Positions 36,904-46,373 are shown, numbered from the stretch's first letter. The stretch is DNA of 64,000 nucleotides from Zobellia laminariae (GCF_009725995.1 NZ_RCNS01000002.1:124001-188000); one strand, 5' to 3'. The notes: a model not told the origin generated them from the sequence alone. Translations and numbers: made by a program.

Positions 36904-39900
36904 ATGAGATTAAGTAATATAATTTTGAGTTTAGTTTTTTGCGTCTTTCTTACGCAATGTCATCTCTATGGGCAAAATTCAAATGACGATTACACCTTTA
37001 TAGATATAGAACAAGATAATACCCAAAGAGCCGTTTCCACTATAGTTGAAGATAGCATGGGACTTATTTGGATGGGTACCAATGGGGTGGGACTAAAGAA
37101 GTATAATGGTATTGATTTTACTACCTATAAGCAAGATATTAGCGAGCCAAAATCGCTGAGTAATTCGCTTATCCACACGTCGTACATTGATAAATCAAAT
37201 AGGTTTTGGATAGGTACGGAAACGGGCTTGGATTTGTACAATAGAGATTTTGATAATTTTGATAAAATAGGATTGAATGGAGAACCCGGATTAGAAAACG
37301 GTGTCCTAATTAGAGCAATTCAAGAGGGTATTAATGGAGAGCTATTAGTAGGTTCTCATTACCATGGGGTATTTAGAGTAGATCCGTTAACCTTACGCAG
37401 TGAGTCAATTCCTTTTCAGTCTACTATAGCTAAATCGGCCATACAGGTAAATTGTATTTTAAAAAGTAAAACAGGTAATGTATTTGTAGCTACTAATTAC
37501 GGTCTTTTTGAATATGACGGAGTTAAGGTTACACCCTCGCAACTTCTGAATGAAAGCGGAGAAATAGCTGAAAACCTGAATATAAATATAGAGACGTTAT
37601 TTCAAGATAAAGAAGGCGCAATCTGGCTGGGTACCCTATCAGACGGATTGATTAGAATAAAACTACAGTCTGCAAATAAGTATAAAATAAATTCCTTTAA
37701 GGTAACCCCAGAAAGGGTGTTATCCATTGCTCAAGGAGCAGATGGCAATATCATATGTGGTACGGAGAATGATGGGCTTTTTGTGCTAAAATCAGACGGG
37801 ACTCTAATTAAGAATTATCGCTATGATAAGTTTGATGTTAAAAGTGTAAAATCCAACTCCATTTGGTCTGTTTTTGTAGATAGTCAAGAACGTATTTGGA
37901 TTGGATATTACAACAAAGGAGTAGGGGTTTACGATAAATTGTTTGACAAGTTTAAGGATATTGAAAGCTTGGCCAATATCAATAATTCGCTGCTGCTGCC
38001 TTCGGTTACCGGTATTGCTAGTGATAAAGAAGGTAGATTGTGGATAGGTTTAGATGGTGGTGGTATAGACGTATATGATGCTGCAGAAAAAAGCATAGTT
38101 CATTTAAAAGACTCAGAAAATTCAATAGCAACTAACCTGCATGCGGCTGCTGTTGCAGGAATGTTTTTTGATAGTAAAGGCAATCTTTGGGTGGGAACAT
38201 GGAATTCCGGTATCTACTATCTGCCTAAAAACTCATCAAAATTTATAAACTATAAAATCTCAAACACGAACGGTGGGCTCACAAGCAACCGTATAATGAC
38301 ATTTGATGAAGATAAAAACGGAATTATTTGGATTGGCTCTTACGTAACGGGCTTACATTCCTATAATCCGGAAACCAAAAAATTCACGCCTTACAACACC
38401 CAGATTTATGAAGACGTAATTCCTAGTCATGGAGAAGTGCGTAAAATTTTAGTAGATAGTAATGACGTTATTTGGTTGGGAACCACAGGCGGACTTTATA
38501 AAATAGCCAATGATTTTTCTGGTGAGGACAAGGCCATTTCTTTGGTAGATCGCATGCACGCAGATACTGGTCTAAAGCCTACCGTAGATAGAATAGTATC
38601 GTTATTTGAGGATAGTAATAATATCATTTGGATAGGCACAGATGGCGGAGGTTTATGTAAATATGACCCCTTTAAAGATGTATTTACATGGTATGGAGAT
38701 AGGAATGGTTTAGGGCAACAGACCATTGCTTCAATTTTAGAAGATGATAACGGTGCGCTTTGGTTGGGCGGGAACAATGGTATTTCTAGGTTGGATGTAG
38801 CGGAAGAGAGTTTTAAAAACTTTGATATCCATGACGGGTTATTGGCCAATGATTTCAACTACAATGCTACTTATAAAGATGATTCTGGTATTCTATATTT
38901 TGGGAGTTATGAGGGAGTTAATTCCATAGACCCCCAAAACTTGAGTTTCAATAGTAATGAACCACAAGTTTACTTTACAGATTTTAAATTGTTCAATAAG
39001 TCCGTTGTTCCAGGAACGGAAAAAACGCCTTTGGAAAAAGTTATAGGCCGTACGGAAAATTTAACCCTCACTCATAATCAGTCCGTTTTTACCATAGAGT
39101 ATGCGGGTATTAACTTTACAAGACCCAAAAAGAACCAATACGCTTACTTTTTGCAAGGGTTTGACAATAGGTGGAATTATGTAGGGAAAAGCAGAAGTGC
39201 AACCTATACGAATCTACCTGTGGGCGATTATATTTTTAAGGTGAAAGCAGCCAATAATGATGGAGTTTGGAATGAAACTCCTAAGACTCTAAAGCTTACT
39301 GTTTTAGCCCCTTGGTGGGGAACAACTACGGCTATTTTATTATATATACTTGCCATTTTGCTAATAACTTACTTTTTGATTAAGCTGGCAAATCAGCGAG
39401 TTCAGGAAAAAAGAATGGTTCAGTTTGAAAGAGAAAAGCGTTTGCAAGAAGAGGTTTTGAACGATAGAAAAATTCAGTTTTTCACTAATATCTCCCATGA
39501 ATTCAGGACTCCGCTTACGCTTATTTTAAATCCGTTAGAAGATATTCTTAGAGATTCGGGCACTTCTTTTCCTCAAAAAATGAAGGAGAAGCTGGGTATC
39601 ATCCACAAAAACACCAACAGATTAAAACGATTGATTGATGAGTTGATGGATTTTAGAAAACTGGACATCAACAAGCTCAACGTTAAGGTGTCAGAGTTAG
39701 AGGCCATAACGTTCATCAAAGAAATTACAAATCATTTTGAAGAAGAGGCTACGCTAAAGGATATTCACTTTTTAGTAGAATCGGAGGAGCAACCCATAAC
39801 GCTCTGGAGTGACCCATCTATGTTAGAAAAAGTAATTTTCAACATTCTGTCAAATGCCTTTAAAATTACTCCGGATAGGGGAACCATAACCGTAGGTGTT

Positions 39901-41043
39901 TTTAAGTGTGCCAATAAAATTATATTCCCTCTGGTAAATGAGAACGAACCTTTTCAGGCCTTGGAAATAAGTATAGAAGATACAGGAAGCGGTATCGGAA
40001 AAGAAGAATTGGAAAAAGTTTTTGAACGTTTTTACCAAGTAGAAAAAATGAACAGCCAATATTATGGCGGTACAGGTATTGGCTTAGAAGTAGTGAAGAA
40101 TTTTATAGACTTGCTAAAAGGGAAAATAGTTGTAGAAAGTGAAGAAGGACTTGGTACCAAATTCAGAATTTTTCTACCACTTGGTAATGCCCACTTCAAA
40201 CCCAGCGAGTTGTTTTTAAAGCCCGAGCCTAAGAGCGAGGAATTAGCATCGGTTGCAATGACCGGAGATATCGTAAACCAGTATGCAAATAATGGTTTGG
40301 ATACTACGCTTCTAATTGTTGAAGATAATGCTGAGCTAAGGGCTTATCTAAGAAGTGAGCTAAAGGGCGAGTATAAAGTTATTGAAGCAGTAAACGGAAC
40401 GGAGGCGTTAAAGGCCGCCGAAAAAAGAACACCGGACATTATTCTCTCTGATGTGGTCATGCCAGAAATGGACGGCTTTGAGTTTTGTAGGCATATTAGG
40501 GAAGACCTTAAAACAAGTCATATTCCCATTTTAATGCTCACCGCCAAAACAATGACCGATGATTGGGTAAAGGGTATTGACTGTGGTGCGGATGTTTATC
40601 TGACCAAACCTTTTGAAATGACCGTGCTTAGAGCGCAGTTGAAGCAAATTTTAAGTAGTAGGCAAGTACTTTTTAATAAGTATTTGAAGGATTCAAACAA
40701 CGTAAAAGTACCCGAAAGTGCTTCTGAGCTAGACAAGGGATTTATTGCTAAGGTGCTAGATTATGTTACTGCAAATCTATCGGATGAAAACCTTAACGTA
40801 GAGCAGTTGGCCGAGGAACTGAATCTAAGTAGAAGTCAATTATATAGAAAGATAAAAGCGCTCACAGGCTACTCTGCAAATGAGTTTCTACGCAAAATAA
40901 GACTTGAAAAAGCCAAGCAGATGATAGAGAACGGAAACGAATCTATAAGCGAGGTTTGCTTTAAAGTGGGCTTTTCATCTCCTTCCTATTTTACCAAATG
41001 CTTTAAGGCCCAATTTGGGTTTCTTCCAACCGAAGTAAAGTAA
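36904..41043 (+). CDS. Hybrid two-component system (HTCS) regulator 2
   Basis: A 1379-residue HTCS, the second in the window. Order: signal peptide (1-23), two propeller domains with repeated I-W-I-G-T/S blades (about 45-690), Y_Y_Y domain (about 740-800), transmembrane helix (about 806-827), kinase with His865 in NISHEFRTP, ATPase with EDTGSGIGKEE, receiver with Asp1183 in LSDVVMP, and AraC-type HTH at the C-terminus. It is about 75 residues longer than HTCS1, mostly in the periplasmic and receiver-linker parts. Position beside xylB-xylA-fsa suggests a xylan- or xylo-oligosaccharide sensor, by analogy with Bacteroides HTCS proteins. Confidence 0.95.
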   Translation: MRLSNIILSLVFCVFLTQCHLYGQNSNDDYTFIDIEQDNTQRAVSTIVEDSMGLIWMGTNGVGLKKYNGIDFTTYKQDISEPKSLSNSLIHTSYIDKSNRFWIGTETGLDLYNRDFDNFDKIGLNGEPGLENGVLIRAIQEGINGELLVGSHYHGVFRVDPLTLRSESIPFQSTIAKSAIQVNCILKSKTGNVFVATNYGLFEYDGVKVTPSQLLNESGEIAENLNINIETLFQDKEGAIWLGTLSDGLIRIKLQSANKYKINSFKVTPERVLSIAQGADGNIICGTENDGLFVLKSDGTLIKNYRYDKFDVKSVKSNSIWSVFVDSQERIWIGYYNKGVGVYDKLFDKFKDIESLANINNSLLLPSVTGIASDKEGRLWIGLDGGGIDVYDAAEKSIVHLKDSENSIATNLHAAAVAGMFFDSKGNLWVGTWNSGIYYLPKNSSKFINYKISNTNGGLTSNRIMTFDEDKNGIIWIGSYVTGLHSYNPETKKFTPYNTQIYEDVIPSHGEVRKILVDSNDVIWLGTTGGLYKIANDFSGEDKAISLVDRMHADTGLKPTVDRIVSLFEDSNNIIWIGTDGGGLCKYDPFKDVFTWYGDRNGLGQQTIASILEDDNGALWLGGNNGISRLDVAEESFKNFDIHDGLLANDFNYNATYKDDSGILYFGSYEGVNSIDPQNLSFNSNEPQVYFTDFKLFNKSVVPGTEKTPLEKVIGRTENLTLTHNQSVFTIEYAGINFTRPKKNQYAYFLQGFDNRWNYVGKSRSATYTNLPVGDYIFKVKAANNDGVWNETPKTLKLTVLAPWWGTTTAILLYILAILLITYFLIKLANQRVQEKRMVQFEREKRLQEEVLNDRKIQFFTNISHEFRTPLTLILNPLEDILRDSGTSFPQKMKEKLGIIHKNTNRLKRLIDELMDFRKLDINKLNVKVSELEAITFIKEITNHFEEEATLKDIHFLVESEEQPITLWSDPSMLEKVIFNILSNAFKITPDRGTITVGVFKCANKIIFPLVNENEPFQALEISIEDTGSGIGKEELEKVFERFYQVEKMNSQYYGGTGIGLEVVKNFIDLLKGKIVVESEEGLGTKFRIFLPLGNAHFKPSELFLKPEPKSEELASVAMTGDIVNQYANNGLDTTLLIVEDNAELRAYLRSELKGEYKVIEAVNGTEALKAAEKRTPDIILSDVVMPEMDGFEFCRHIREDLKTSHIPILMLTAKTMTDDWVKGIDCGADVYLTKPFEMTVLRAQLKQILSSRQVLFNKYLKDSNNVKVPESASELDKGFIAKVLDYVTANLSDENLNVEQLAEELNLSRSQLYRKIKALTGYSANEFLRKIRLEKAKQMIENGNESISEVCFKVGFSSPSYFTKCFKAQFGFLPTEVK

Positions 41044-41168
41044 GAACTTGTTATTTTTATTGTAGTAGGAATCCTAAGACTTCGCTAGATTTAGTTAAAT
41101 TAGGGGTTGAATAGATGTGTATGGGTTTTGTGTTACATATACATTGGTAAACATTTAAAAATAACTTA

Positions 41169-41758
41169 ATGAAAAATAAGATTCTAATATTAATAATATT
41201 TTTTTGTGCTTTTGAAATCTCTACCGCACAATCTAAACAAATAAATGAAGGTGTTTATAAATTTGAAATCAACAAAAAGTATGAATTGGTTGAAAAAGAA
41301 AATAATGAATTACATTTTACGCATTTCGACCAAGCAGGAAAATTAAAAATTTTTAAAAAAAATAAGAATTTTAGAATCCGGTATAATCCTAAAAAAATAA
41401 CATTAAAGAAATTTCTGATTTTGCTAATTTTGAAACCATCTCGTTTGGTTCTGACGAATTCTATAAAAAAGAAGATGAGGTTGCTGGAATGACTAAAATT
41501 AAAAATTTTGATGTTTTCTATTTTCAAAAGAGAACAAGGAAATTTAAAAATTCGGAATTAACTGCCCTTCAGGAATATACTTATACTACTCAATATTATT
41601 TCTTTTTTAATAAAAAAATATATCAGTTGGTTTATACATCTGATTTAATGACTTCAGTTATGAAGGAATATGACGAATATGAAGTTGATAAGAAAATGAA
41701 AAAAGTGAATAACCTTGGCGATATTAATTTAATCCTAGAGACTCTGAAAACGGAATAA
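41169..41758 (+). pseudogene. Frameshifted small secreted protein gene
   Basis: One gene split by a one-base loss. The first part starts at 41169 with a signal peptide (ending STAQS) and reads in frame to the A run at 41391-41397, after which it continues in a non-sense-looking frame to a stop at 41492. The second frame, from 41393 on, carries a normal acidic sequence (EISDFANFETISFGSDEFY and onwards) and stops at 41758. An eighth A in the run would join them into about 196 residues. No family recognised. It may be a true pseudogene, a phase-variable tract or a sequencing error. Confidence 0.7.
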
Positions 41759-42005
41759 AAACGAATTGCCAACATTTATATAAAATTTAGCTAGTTTAGG
41801 CTTTCCGAGAGGTCTGTGTATATTTATAATGTCGCTAAATCTTATGGATTTAGCTTTGGATAAGAAATATAAAAACCTAACAATAAGCTTTAGCTTTGAG
41901 CTTAGAAGGAGACCGGCCAACACGATAATTTGTCTGCTGTTCTCGCGGACGGCCTCCGTACTAGGCCCAACGAAACTTTCGTTAAGCATTTAAAATTCAT
42001 TAGTC
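41759..42005. repeat. Palindrome-rich spacer between small hypothetical genes
   Basis: A composite of inverted repeats: GCTAAATC/GATTTAGC (41834-41841, 41847-41854), GGAGACCGGCC/GGACGGCCTCC (41908-41918, 41947-41957, 9 of 11 match) and AACGAAA/TTTCGTT (41969-41975, 41977-41983). The part 41908-41968 is clearly richer in GC than its surroundings. It begins near GCCAAC and ends AACGAAACTTTCGTT. It resembles long spacer repeats I recall after small genes in flavobacterial genomes, but I cannot check copies. Confidence 0.5.
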
Positions 42006-42602
42006 TTGAAGGAATTGTTTAAAAAAAACTCCATCAAAGTATTGTTGTTTCTTTTGGTCTGCTGTGTGCTTTATTGTAATGACGAAAGGAAGAGAGAAAA
42101 AATTAATGCTAATGAAGAAATTTCAATTGCAAAAATTATTAGTAAGGGGCGTAGAAATAGAATTGGTTATAAATTTCAATATAATGGTAACTGGGTCACC
42201 GGAAGTGGTTCTGGAGGTTTTAATTCTGAAGTAGGGGAATACTATAGAGTTAATTTTGATAAAACCAATCTCAAAAATTCAGAAATAATTATACGTGAGA
42301 AATCTATTAATCCAATGATTTTAATAAATAATGGACCGGAGATAAATGGAATTGTAGAAAAAATCGGTTATCCATCAAAAAAGTACTTAGACCTTTATAT
42401 ATCTTATGAATATAATAAGGAAAAGTATGAATTTAGAACAAGAAAGCACATTGACAGTCTATCTTGTGGAACGGTTTCTGATTGCGAGAATGCAACCATT
42501 AAAATACGGATTAGTGATTATTTTCCGGAGTTGAACAACCTTTATTATGAAAGTTATGACAGGAGCAAATTAAGGCGAGAAATTAAAAGAAAGTTTGAAT
42601 AA
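42006..42602 (+). CDS. Hypothetical lipoprotein with TTG start
   Basis: A 198-residue lipoprotein. The start is TTG at 42006, since an in-frame stop (TAA at 41991) and no ATG lie upstream. The signal LLFLLVCCVLYC gives lipidation at about Cys24. The mature protein is basic and Asn- and Lys-rich, with two Cys (near 155 and 160) that may form a disulfide. No family recognised. Low GC and the strange spacer upstream suggest horizontal arrival. Confidence 0.6.
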   Translation: MKELFKKNSIKVLLFLLVCCVLYCNDERKREKINANEEISIAKIISKGRRNRIGYKFQYNGNWVTGSGSGGFNSEVGEYYRVNFDKTNLKNSEIIIREKSINPMILINNGPEINGIVEKIGYPSKKYLDLYISYEYNKEKYEFRTRKHIDSLSCGTVSDCENATIKIRISDYFPELNNLYYESYDRSKLRREIKRKFE

Positions 42603-42813
42603 AACTCATACGTATCAAGACTCATTAGCAGCTTGGATTTTTTAGCTTATAAATTAGTTTACCTGCATATTTCTAAAGCCATAAAATATTTAACTCCTGT
42701 TAATCTTGAAACCGTTTGCCCTTTAGGTTACTATCATAAAGCATTGTTAACAATACATTCCAGCTCAATAGCATTAATTATATTTATTTAACTAACCAGG
42801 ATGAATCCGAGAT

Positions 42814-42999
42814 ATGGAAACTAAACAACAGAGTAAATGGTATAATAGCAGCACTACGGTAGATATCTTATTGTTTTTATTGCCACCTTTAGGTTTTTAC
42901 GGACTGTATAAGACAAAGACAATCAAGTCCAATACATCCAAAATTCTTTACGGATCAATGGCTTTTGTTTCCATGCTCGCTTTGTTGATTAGTTTGTAA
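42814..42999 (+). CDS. Small membrane protein with two helices
   Basis: A 61-residue protein with a hydrophilic start and two hydrophobic helices (about 16-32 and 45-60) joined by a short basic loop (KTKTIKSNTSK). The PPLGFYGLYKT pattern is seen in many small Bacteroidetes membrane proteins. Function unknown. The ATG has a plausible upstream region, and codon use looks natural. Confidence 0.6.
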   Translation: METKQQSKWYNSSTTVDILLFLLPPLGFYGLYKTKTIKSNTSKILYGSMAFVSMLALLISL

Positions 43000-43015
43000 G
43001 CGAAACAAAATTTAA

Positions 43016-43057
43016 ACAGTACCCAAAATTCTGTACAAACAAAATTCTGGATACTGT
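43016..43057. terminator. Imperfect hairpin after the small membrane protein
   Basis: ACAGTACCCAAAATTCT pairs with AAAATTCTGGATACTGT (14 of 17) around GTACAAAC. No strong T run follows on the plus strand, so its use as terminator is uncertain. Confidence 0.35.
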
Positions 43058-43117
43058 CCATATTGGATAAACTAGAGCCCGCCGTCTGTGGCAAACGTTA
43101 ATCAGAACCTTTTAAAA

Positions 43118-43987
43118 CTAGGATACCAATTCCCATTTTACAGACTTTACCCAATCGGATAAACTTTGTGGAGTTACTCCTAACAGTTCCTGTGTACGTT
43201 TAAAGTCTTTAGCAATCAGTTCTTCTCTATTGCTCTCTACATATCTATAAAGATTGGAGATTTCTCTTCCTGCAACTTCTCCAAATGCAGGTGAAATTTT
43301 CTTTTCGAATTCATCAGGAGTCATAGGAACATAATGGAGTTCTTTGCCTATTTCTGATGAAATGGCTGCTGCTATTTCTTCTCCAGAAAACAAGTTCCCT
43401 CCAATAGGTAAAACTTCACCGGACAACTCTGGTTTTTCAATTGCAGAGGCTACATATTTTGCTAAATCCGTATGGCTGATCCATGGCACTATACTTCCTG
43501 ATGCCACTGGGTAAGGAACAATATTGTTATTTAAAATTACCGGAATAGACCAAGGTGCAGAAATATTATCAATATAAATATCAGGAACTAATGTGGTTAC
43601 ATTTAGTCCGGATGCATCCAGTAAGTTTTTAACTTCTGCTTTTATGTCAAGGGCTAACAGGCCATGACTTTTTTCAGGCAAATCAAAACCTACATTGTAT
43701 ACCACGTGGGATACATTTTGCTCTTTTGCCGCGTCAATAAAATTTAAAGTATACCCCTTTGCTAAGCTTAAATCAAATAGTAATGGGAACGTATAAACAG
43801 CCGCATCTACTCCCGTCAATGCTTTATGTAAAGCTTCCTTATTTTCTAATCCTCCTTTTACAACATGTATATCTGGGACATTGCTTTCTGAACGAGATAA
43901 TGTGGTTACCTCATGTCCTTTTTTGATTAACTGTTGTGCTATGCTGCCTCCCTGGAACCCAGTAGCTGCTGATACAAATATCTTCAT
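43118..43987 (-). CDS. NmrA-type NAD(P)H-binding oxidoreductase
   Basis: A 289-residue atypical SDR. The Rossmann loop is AATGFQGGSIAQQL (8-21), the typical NmrA/QorB start. There is no YxxxK motif in place. Family members include NADPH-sensing regulators and quinone reductases (QorB). It is divergent from the HxlR regulator (133 bases apart), and the space contains an HxlR-like operator. The pair looks like the QorR/quinone-reductase arrangement known elsewhere, so a role in quinone or electrophile stress is likely. Confidence 0.88.
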   Translation of the reverse strand: MKIFVSAATGFQGGSIAQQLIKKGHEVTTLSRSESNVPDIHVVKGGLENKEALHKALTGVDAAVYTFPLLFDLSLAKGYTLNFIDAAKEQNVSHVVYNVGFDLPEKSHGLLALDIKAEVKNLLDASGLNVTTLVPDIYIDNISAPWSIPVILNNNIVPYPVASGSIVPWISHTDLAKYVASAIEKPELSGEVLPIGGNLFSGEEIAAAISSEIGKELHYVPMTPDEFEKKISPAFGEVAGREISNLYRYVESNREELIAKDFKRTQELLGVTPQSLSDWVKSVKWELVS

Positions 43988-44035
43988 CTTTCTTATTTCA
44001 AATTTAAATTATAGTCTAAAAATAGTATATTACCT

Positions 44036-44066
44036 TACTTTTTTAAGTACTTACCAAAAAGTAAGG
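44036..44066. promoter_or_regulatory. HxlR-like operator
   Basis: TACTTTTTTAAGTA (44036-44049) is a perfect palindrome with the TACT-N6-AGTA form reported for YodB/HxlR boxes. A second TACTT/AAGTA pair overlaps it (44048-44052 and 44059-44063). An outer 11-base inverted repeat CCTTACTTTTT (44033-44043) and AAAAAGTAAGG (44056-44066) encloses both. It lies between the divergent NmrA and HxlR genes. Confidence 0.7.
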
Positions 44067-44120
44067 TGCCTACTAAAAGGTATGTAAAATTGATAATCAA
44101 CTAGTTGTAATAAATAAAAA

Positions 44121-44468
44121 ATGTTAAAAGATGAAACCTGTCCTGTAGGTACAGCATTAAGCATCATAGGTGGGAAATGGAGGTTACAGATAATTTTTCA
44201 AATTGGTAATGAAAAAAGGAGATTTGGAGAGTTAAAAAGGCTTATTCCTGCAATTAGCGAGAAAATGCTCATCCAAGAACTGAAAAATTTGACTGGAGCA
44301 GGAATTTTAATTAGAAAAGCCTACAATGAGATTCCACCTAAAGTAGAATATTCATTGACTAAAGAAGGACAAAAAATACTGCCGATTATAGATCAGATAA
44401 AAGCTTTTGGTACCGAGTTGATGGAAAAATCAAATGCGAGTAAAACTAACCTTGGTATAAGCCAGTAA
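44121..44468 (+). CDS. HxlR-family one-Cys redox regulator
   Basis: A 115-residue winged-helix protein of the HxlR (DUF24) family. Cys7, in ETCPVGTALSIIGGKWRL, is the conserved N-terminal cysteine used by YodB, HypR and QorR to sense quinones or disulfide stress; it is the only Cys in the protein. The wing and recognition helix (ISEKMLIQELKNL, then PKVEYSLTKEG) are complete. It is divergent from the NmrA-type oxidoreductase, its likely target along with itself. Confidence 0.92.
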   Translation: MLKDETCPVGTALSIIGGKWRLQIIFQIGNEKRRFGELKRLIPAISEKMLIQELKNLTGAGILIRKAYNEIPPKVEYSLTKEGQKILPIIDQIKAFGTELMEKSNASKTNLGISQ

Positions 44469-44617
44469 TTCGTAAAAAAAACTATTTTGACCACAATCCT
44501 TGTCATGCCGCTTTTAATCTGGGAATGATTTATTGTATCTTTTATCAAATTAAGGGATAGCAGTTTTACGAACTGATAGAAGCAAAATGAAAGGTCAATT
44601 GTAAAATTTGTCCAATT

Positions 44618-45493
44618 CTAAACCGTATCAAAATTGTACTGGTTTCTGTAAATGGTAGGGGTTTTTCCTGTAATGTTTTTAAACGAGCGACTGAAATAAG
44701 TGAAACTATCAAACCCACACTCATAACAAATTTGACTAGTAGATAGGTCATTGCTTTGTAAAAGTTTACAGGCATAGCCTATTCTAGCTTCCTTAACAAA
44801 TTGAGAAAATGTTTTTCGGGTCTTCTTTTTAAAGAATCTACAGAATGCACTTTTGGAAAGATTGAGCAGGTTTGCCGCTTCGTCTAAACTTATGGTCTCG
44901 GTCAGATGCTCCATGACGTATTCATACACCTTATCCAGTCTTTCGTCATTTCCCTTATTAAACGATTTAACAAAACCAGAAGTAGCCAAGAGCTGGTGTT
45001 CGGTATTTGTTGCAATATCGTTTAATACCTCAAAGAACAACATCAGTTTTTCGAAACCTTCAATATGAGTCAGCTTTTCAATTTTTGCAGCTATTTCCGT
45101 TCGGGCTGGACCATCTATACGAATACCGTACTTCGCTTTTTTCAATAAATCATCTACCGCTTTTATGCCTTCCAGGGTCAAAAACCTGCTTCCCCAAAGC
45201 TCAGGTTCAAAATGAATAATAATTGCAGCAGCATGATTACCCGAGGTATTCTGGTAATAGGATGCTTCGTTCTGCCATAGGTGGGGCAAATTAGGCCCGA
45301 TCAATACCAAATCGCCCACAGAGAACTGGTCAATATGGTCACCAATAAACCGTATTCCATCACTCTTTAAAATAAGGGTAAGCTCAATTTGATCATGAAA
45401 GTGCCATGAGTTATAAAAATGGGGCAAGTCATCTTTTCTAACTTCAAATGCCTTATTTGAGGGTAGTGTTATTTTCTGGGAAATGGCTTTCAT
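44618..45493 (-). CDS. AraC-family regulator
   Basis: A 291-residue cytoplasmic activator: an N-terminal cupin-like sensor (HFHDQIELTLILKS near 31-44) and two HTHs at the C-terminus (about 195-288) with CGFDSFTYFSRSFKNITGKTP, the usual second motif. It is divergent from the RraA-like operon (140 bases apart) and probably switches that operon on when a sugar or sugar acid binds the cupin. Confidence 0.92.
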   Translation of the reverse strand: MKAISQKITLPSNKAFEVRKDDLPHFYNSWHFHDQIELTLILKSDGIRFIGDHIDQFSVGDLVLIGPNLPHLWQNEASYYQNTSGNHAAAIIIHFEPELWGSRFLTLEGIKAVDDLLKKAKYGIRIDGPARTEIAAKIEKLTHIEGFEKLMLFFEVLNDIATNTEHQLLATSGFVKSFNKGNDERLDKVYEYVMEHLTETISLDEAANLLNLSKSAFCRFFKKKTRKTFSQFVKEARIGYACKLLQSNDLSTSQICYECGFDSFTYFSRSFKNITGKTPTIYRNQYNFDTV

Positions 45494-45509
45494 AGACGCT
45501 TATATTGTC

Positions 45510-45526
45510 AATTTGCGATTCAAATT
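45510..45526. promoter_or_regulatory. Inverted repeat near the AraC start
   Basis: AATTTG (45510-45515) and CAAATT (45521-45526) are exact inverted copies, 5 bases apart, 17 bases upstream of the AraC gene. It is a possible autoregulatory site. Confidence 0.35.
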
Positions 45527-45576
45527 ATCAATAAAATGTGAATATAGTGTATTTTATTGTAAACGCTGTGGAGGTG

Positions 45577-45602
45577 TTGAGTGCTCTAGTACACTAGTTT
45601 TG
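45577..45602 (+). promoter_or_regulatory. Promoter of the sugar-acid operon with overlapping palindrome
   Basis: TAGTTTTG (45595-45602) fits the -7 box, with TTG at 45577-45579 (15-base spacer, short). The palindrome CTAGT-AC-ACTAG (45586-45597) overlaps the box, so a bound regulator would affect transcription of the gene at 45634. Confidence 0.5.
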
Positions 45603-45633
45603 GATTTCTAATCTATTCTAAAAATAAGCGTAT

Positions 45634-46329
45634 ATGAATGTACAGGATATGTCGGATGAAGAATTGTTCACGGCGGCCCGAAAAGAATTGTTTACGGCCG
45701 TAGTTGGTGATGCTATGGATAAGATGAAATTGCTCCATCAGTTTTTGCCAGCTAAAGTACAGCCGCTTAAATCTGACATGCTTTTAATAGGAAGGGCGAT
45801 GACCGTGCTTGAAGCCGATACTTTTGAAGAAACGCCAAGCTTCACGAACAACCCTATACTTAAAAAACCATTCGGGCTAATGCTAGAAGCTTTGGATGAT
45901 TTAAAAAAAGACGAGGTCTACATATGTACCGGAGCTTCTGACCACTATGCTTTAATTGGGGAGATTATGATGACCCGAGCTAAAAAGCTAGGTGCCGCCG
46001 GTGCTGTAGTAAACGGTTATTCTAGGGATACCCATGGGTTGTTGGAATTAGATATGCCCATTTTTTCCTATGGAAATTATGCGCAAGACCAAGGGCCTAG
46101 AGGACGGGTAATCGATTTTCGGGTGCCCATAGAAATAGAAGGCGTGAGGATCAATCCCGGCGATATTGTTGTAGGTGATGTAGATGGCGTGTGTGTTGTG
46201 CCTAAAGTACATGAGAAGGAAGTTTTTGAACGTGCCTTTGAAAAAGCAAGAGGCGAACGAAAAGTGTTGAAAGCGGTACAAGATGGTATGAGCGCTGTAG
46301 ATGCATGGAACACCTATGGTATCATGTAA
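45634..46329 (+). CDS. RraA-like class II aldolase
   Basis: A 231-residue protein of the RraA/HMG-aldolase family. The pyruvate- and metal-binding residues are visible: GE (109-110), and NGYSRD with Arg131-Asp132. GDIVVGDVDGVCVVP is the conserved C-terminal block. Members cleave 4-hydroxy-4-methyl-2-oxoglutarate and other 2-keto acids, while E. coli RraA inhibits RNase E. As the first gene of an operon with a sugar-acid dehydratase, lactonase and dehydrogenase, it most likely cleaves the 2-keto-3-deoxy product to pyruvate and an aldehyde. The next start is 44 bases away. Confidence 0.85.
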   Translation: MNVQDMSDEELFTAARKELFTAVVGDAMDKMKLLHQFLPAKVQPLKSDMLLIGRAMTVLEADTFEETPSFTNNPILKKPFGLMLEALDDLKKDEVYICTGASDHYALIGEIMMTRAKKLGAAGAVVNGYSRDTHGLLELDMPIFSYGNYAQDQGPRGRVIDFRVPIEIEGVRINPGDIVVGDVDGVCVVPKVHEKEVFERAFEKARGERKVLKAVQDGMSAVDAWNTYGIM

Positions 46330-46373
46330 ACTGAAAAAAGAGAAGAGAGTAATATTAATTCGAATATAGTACA

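Noticed and set aside
41965..41987. An integron attC site
   Set aside because: The two core-like heptamers are only 9 bases apart, there is no integrase in the window, and the full spacer is too long; kept only as a possible cassette-like repeat.
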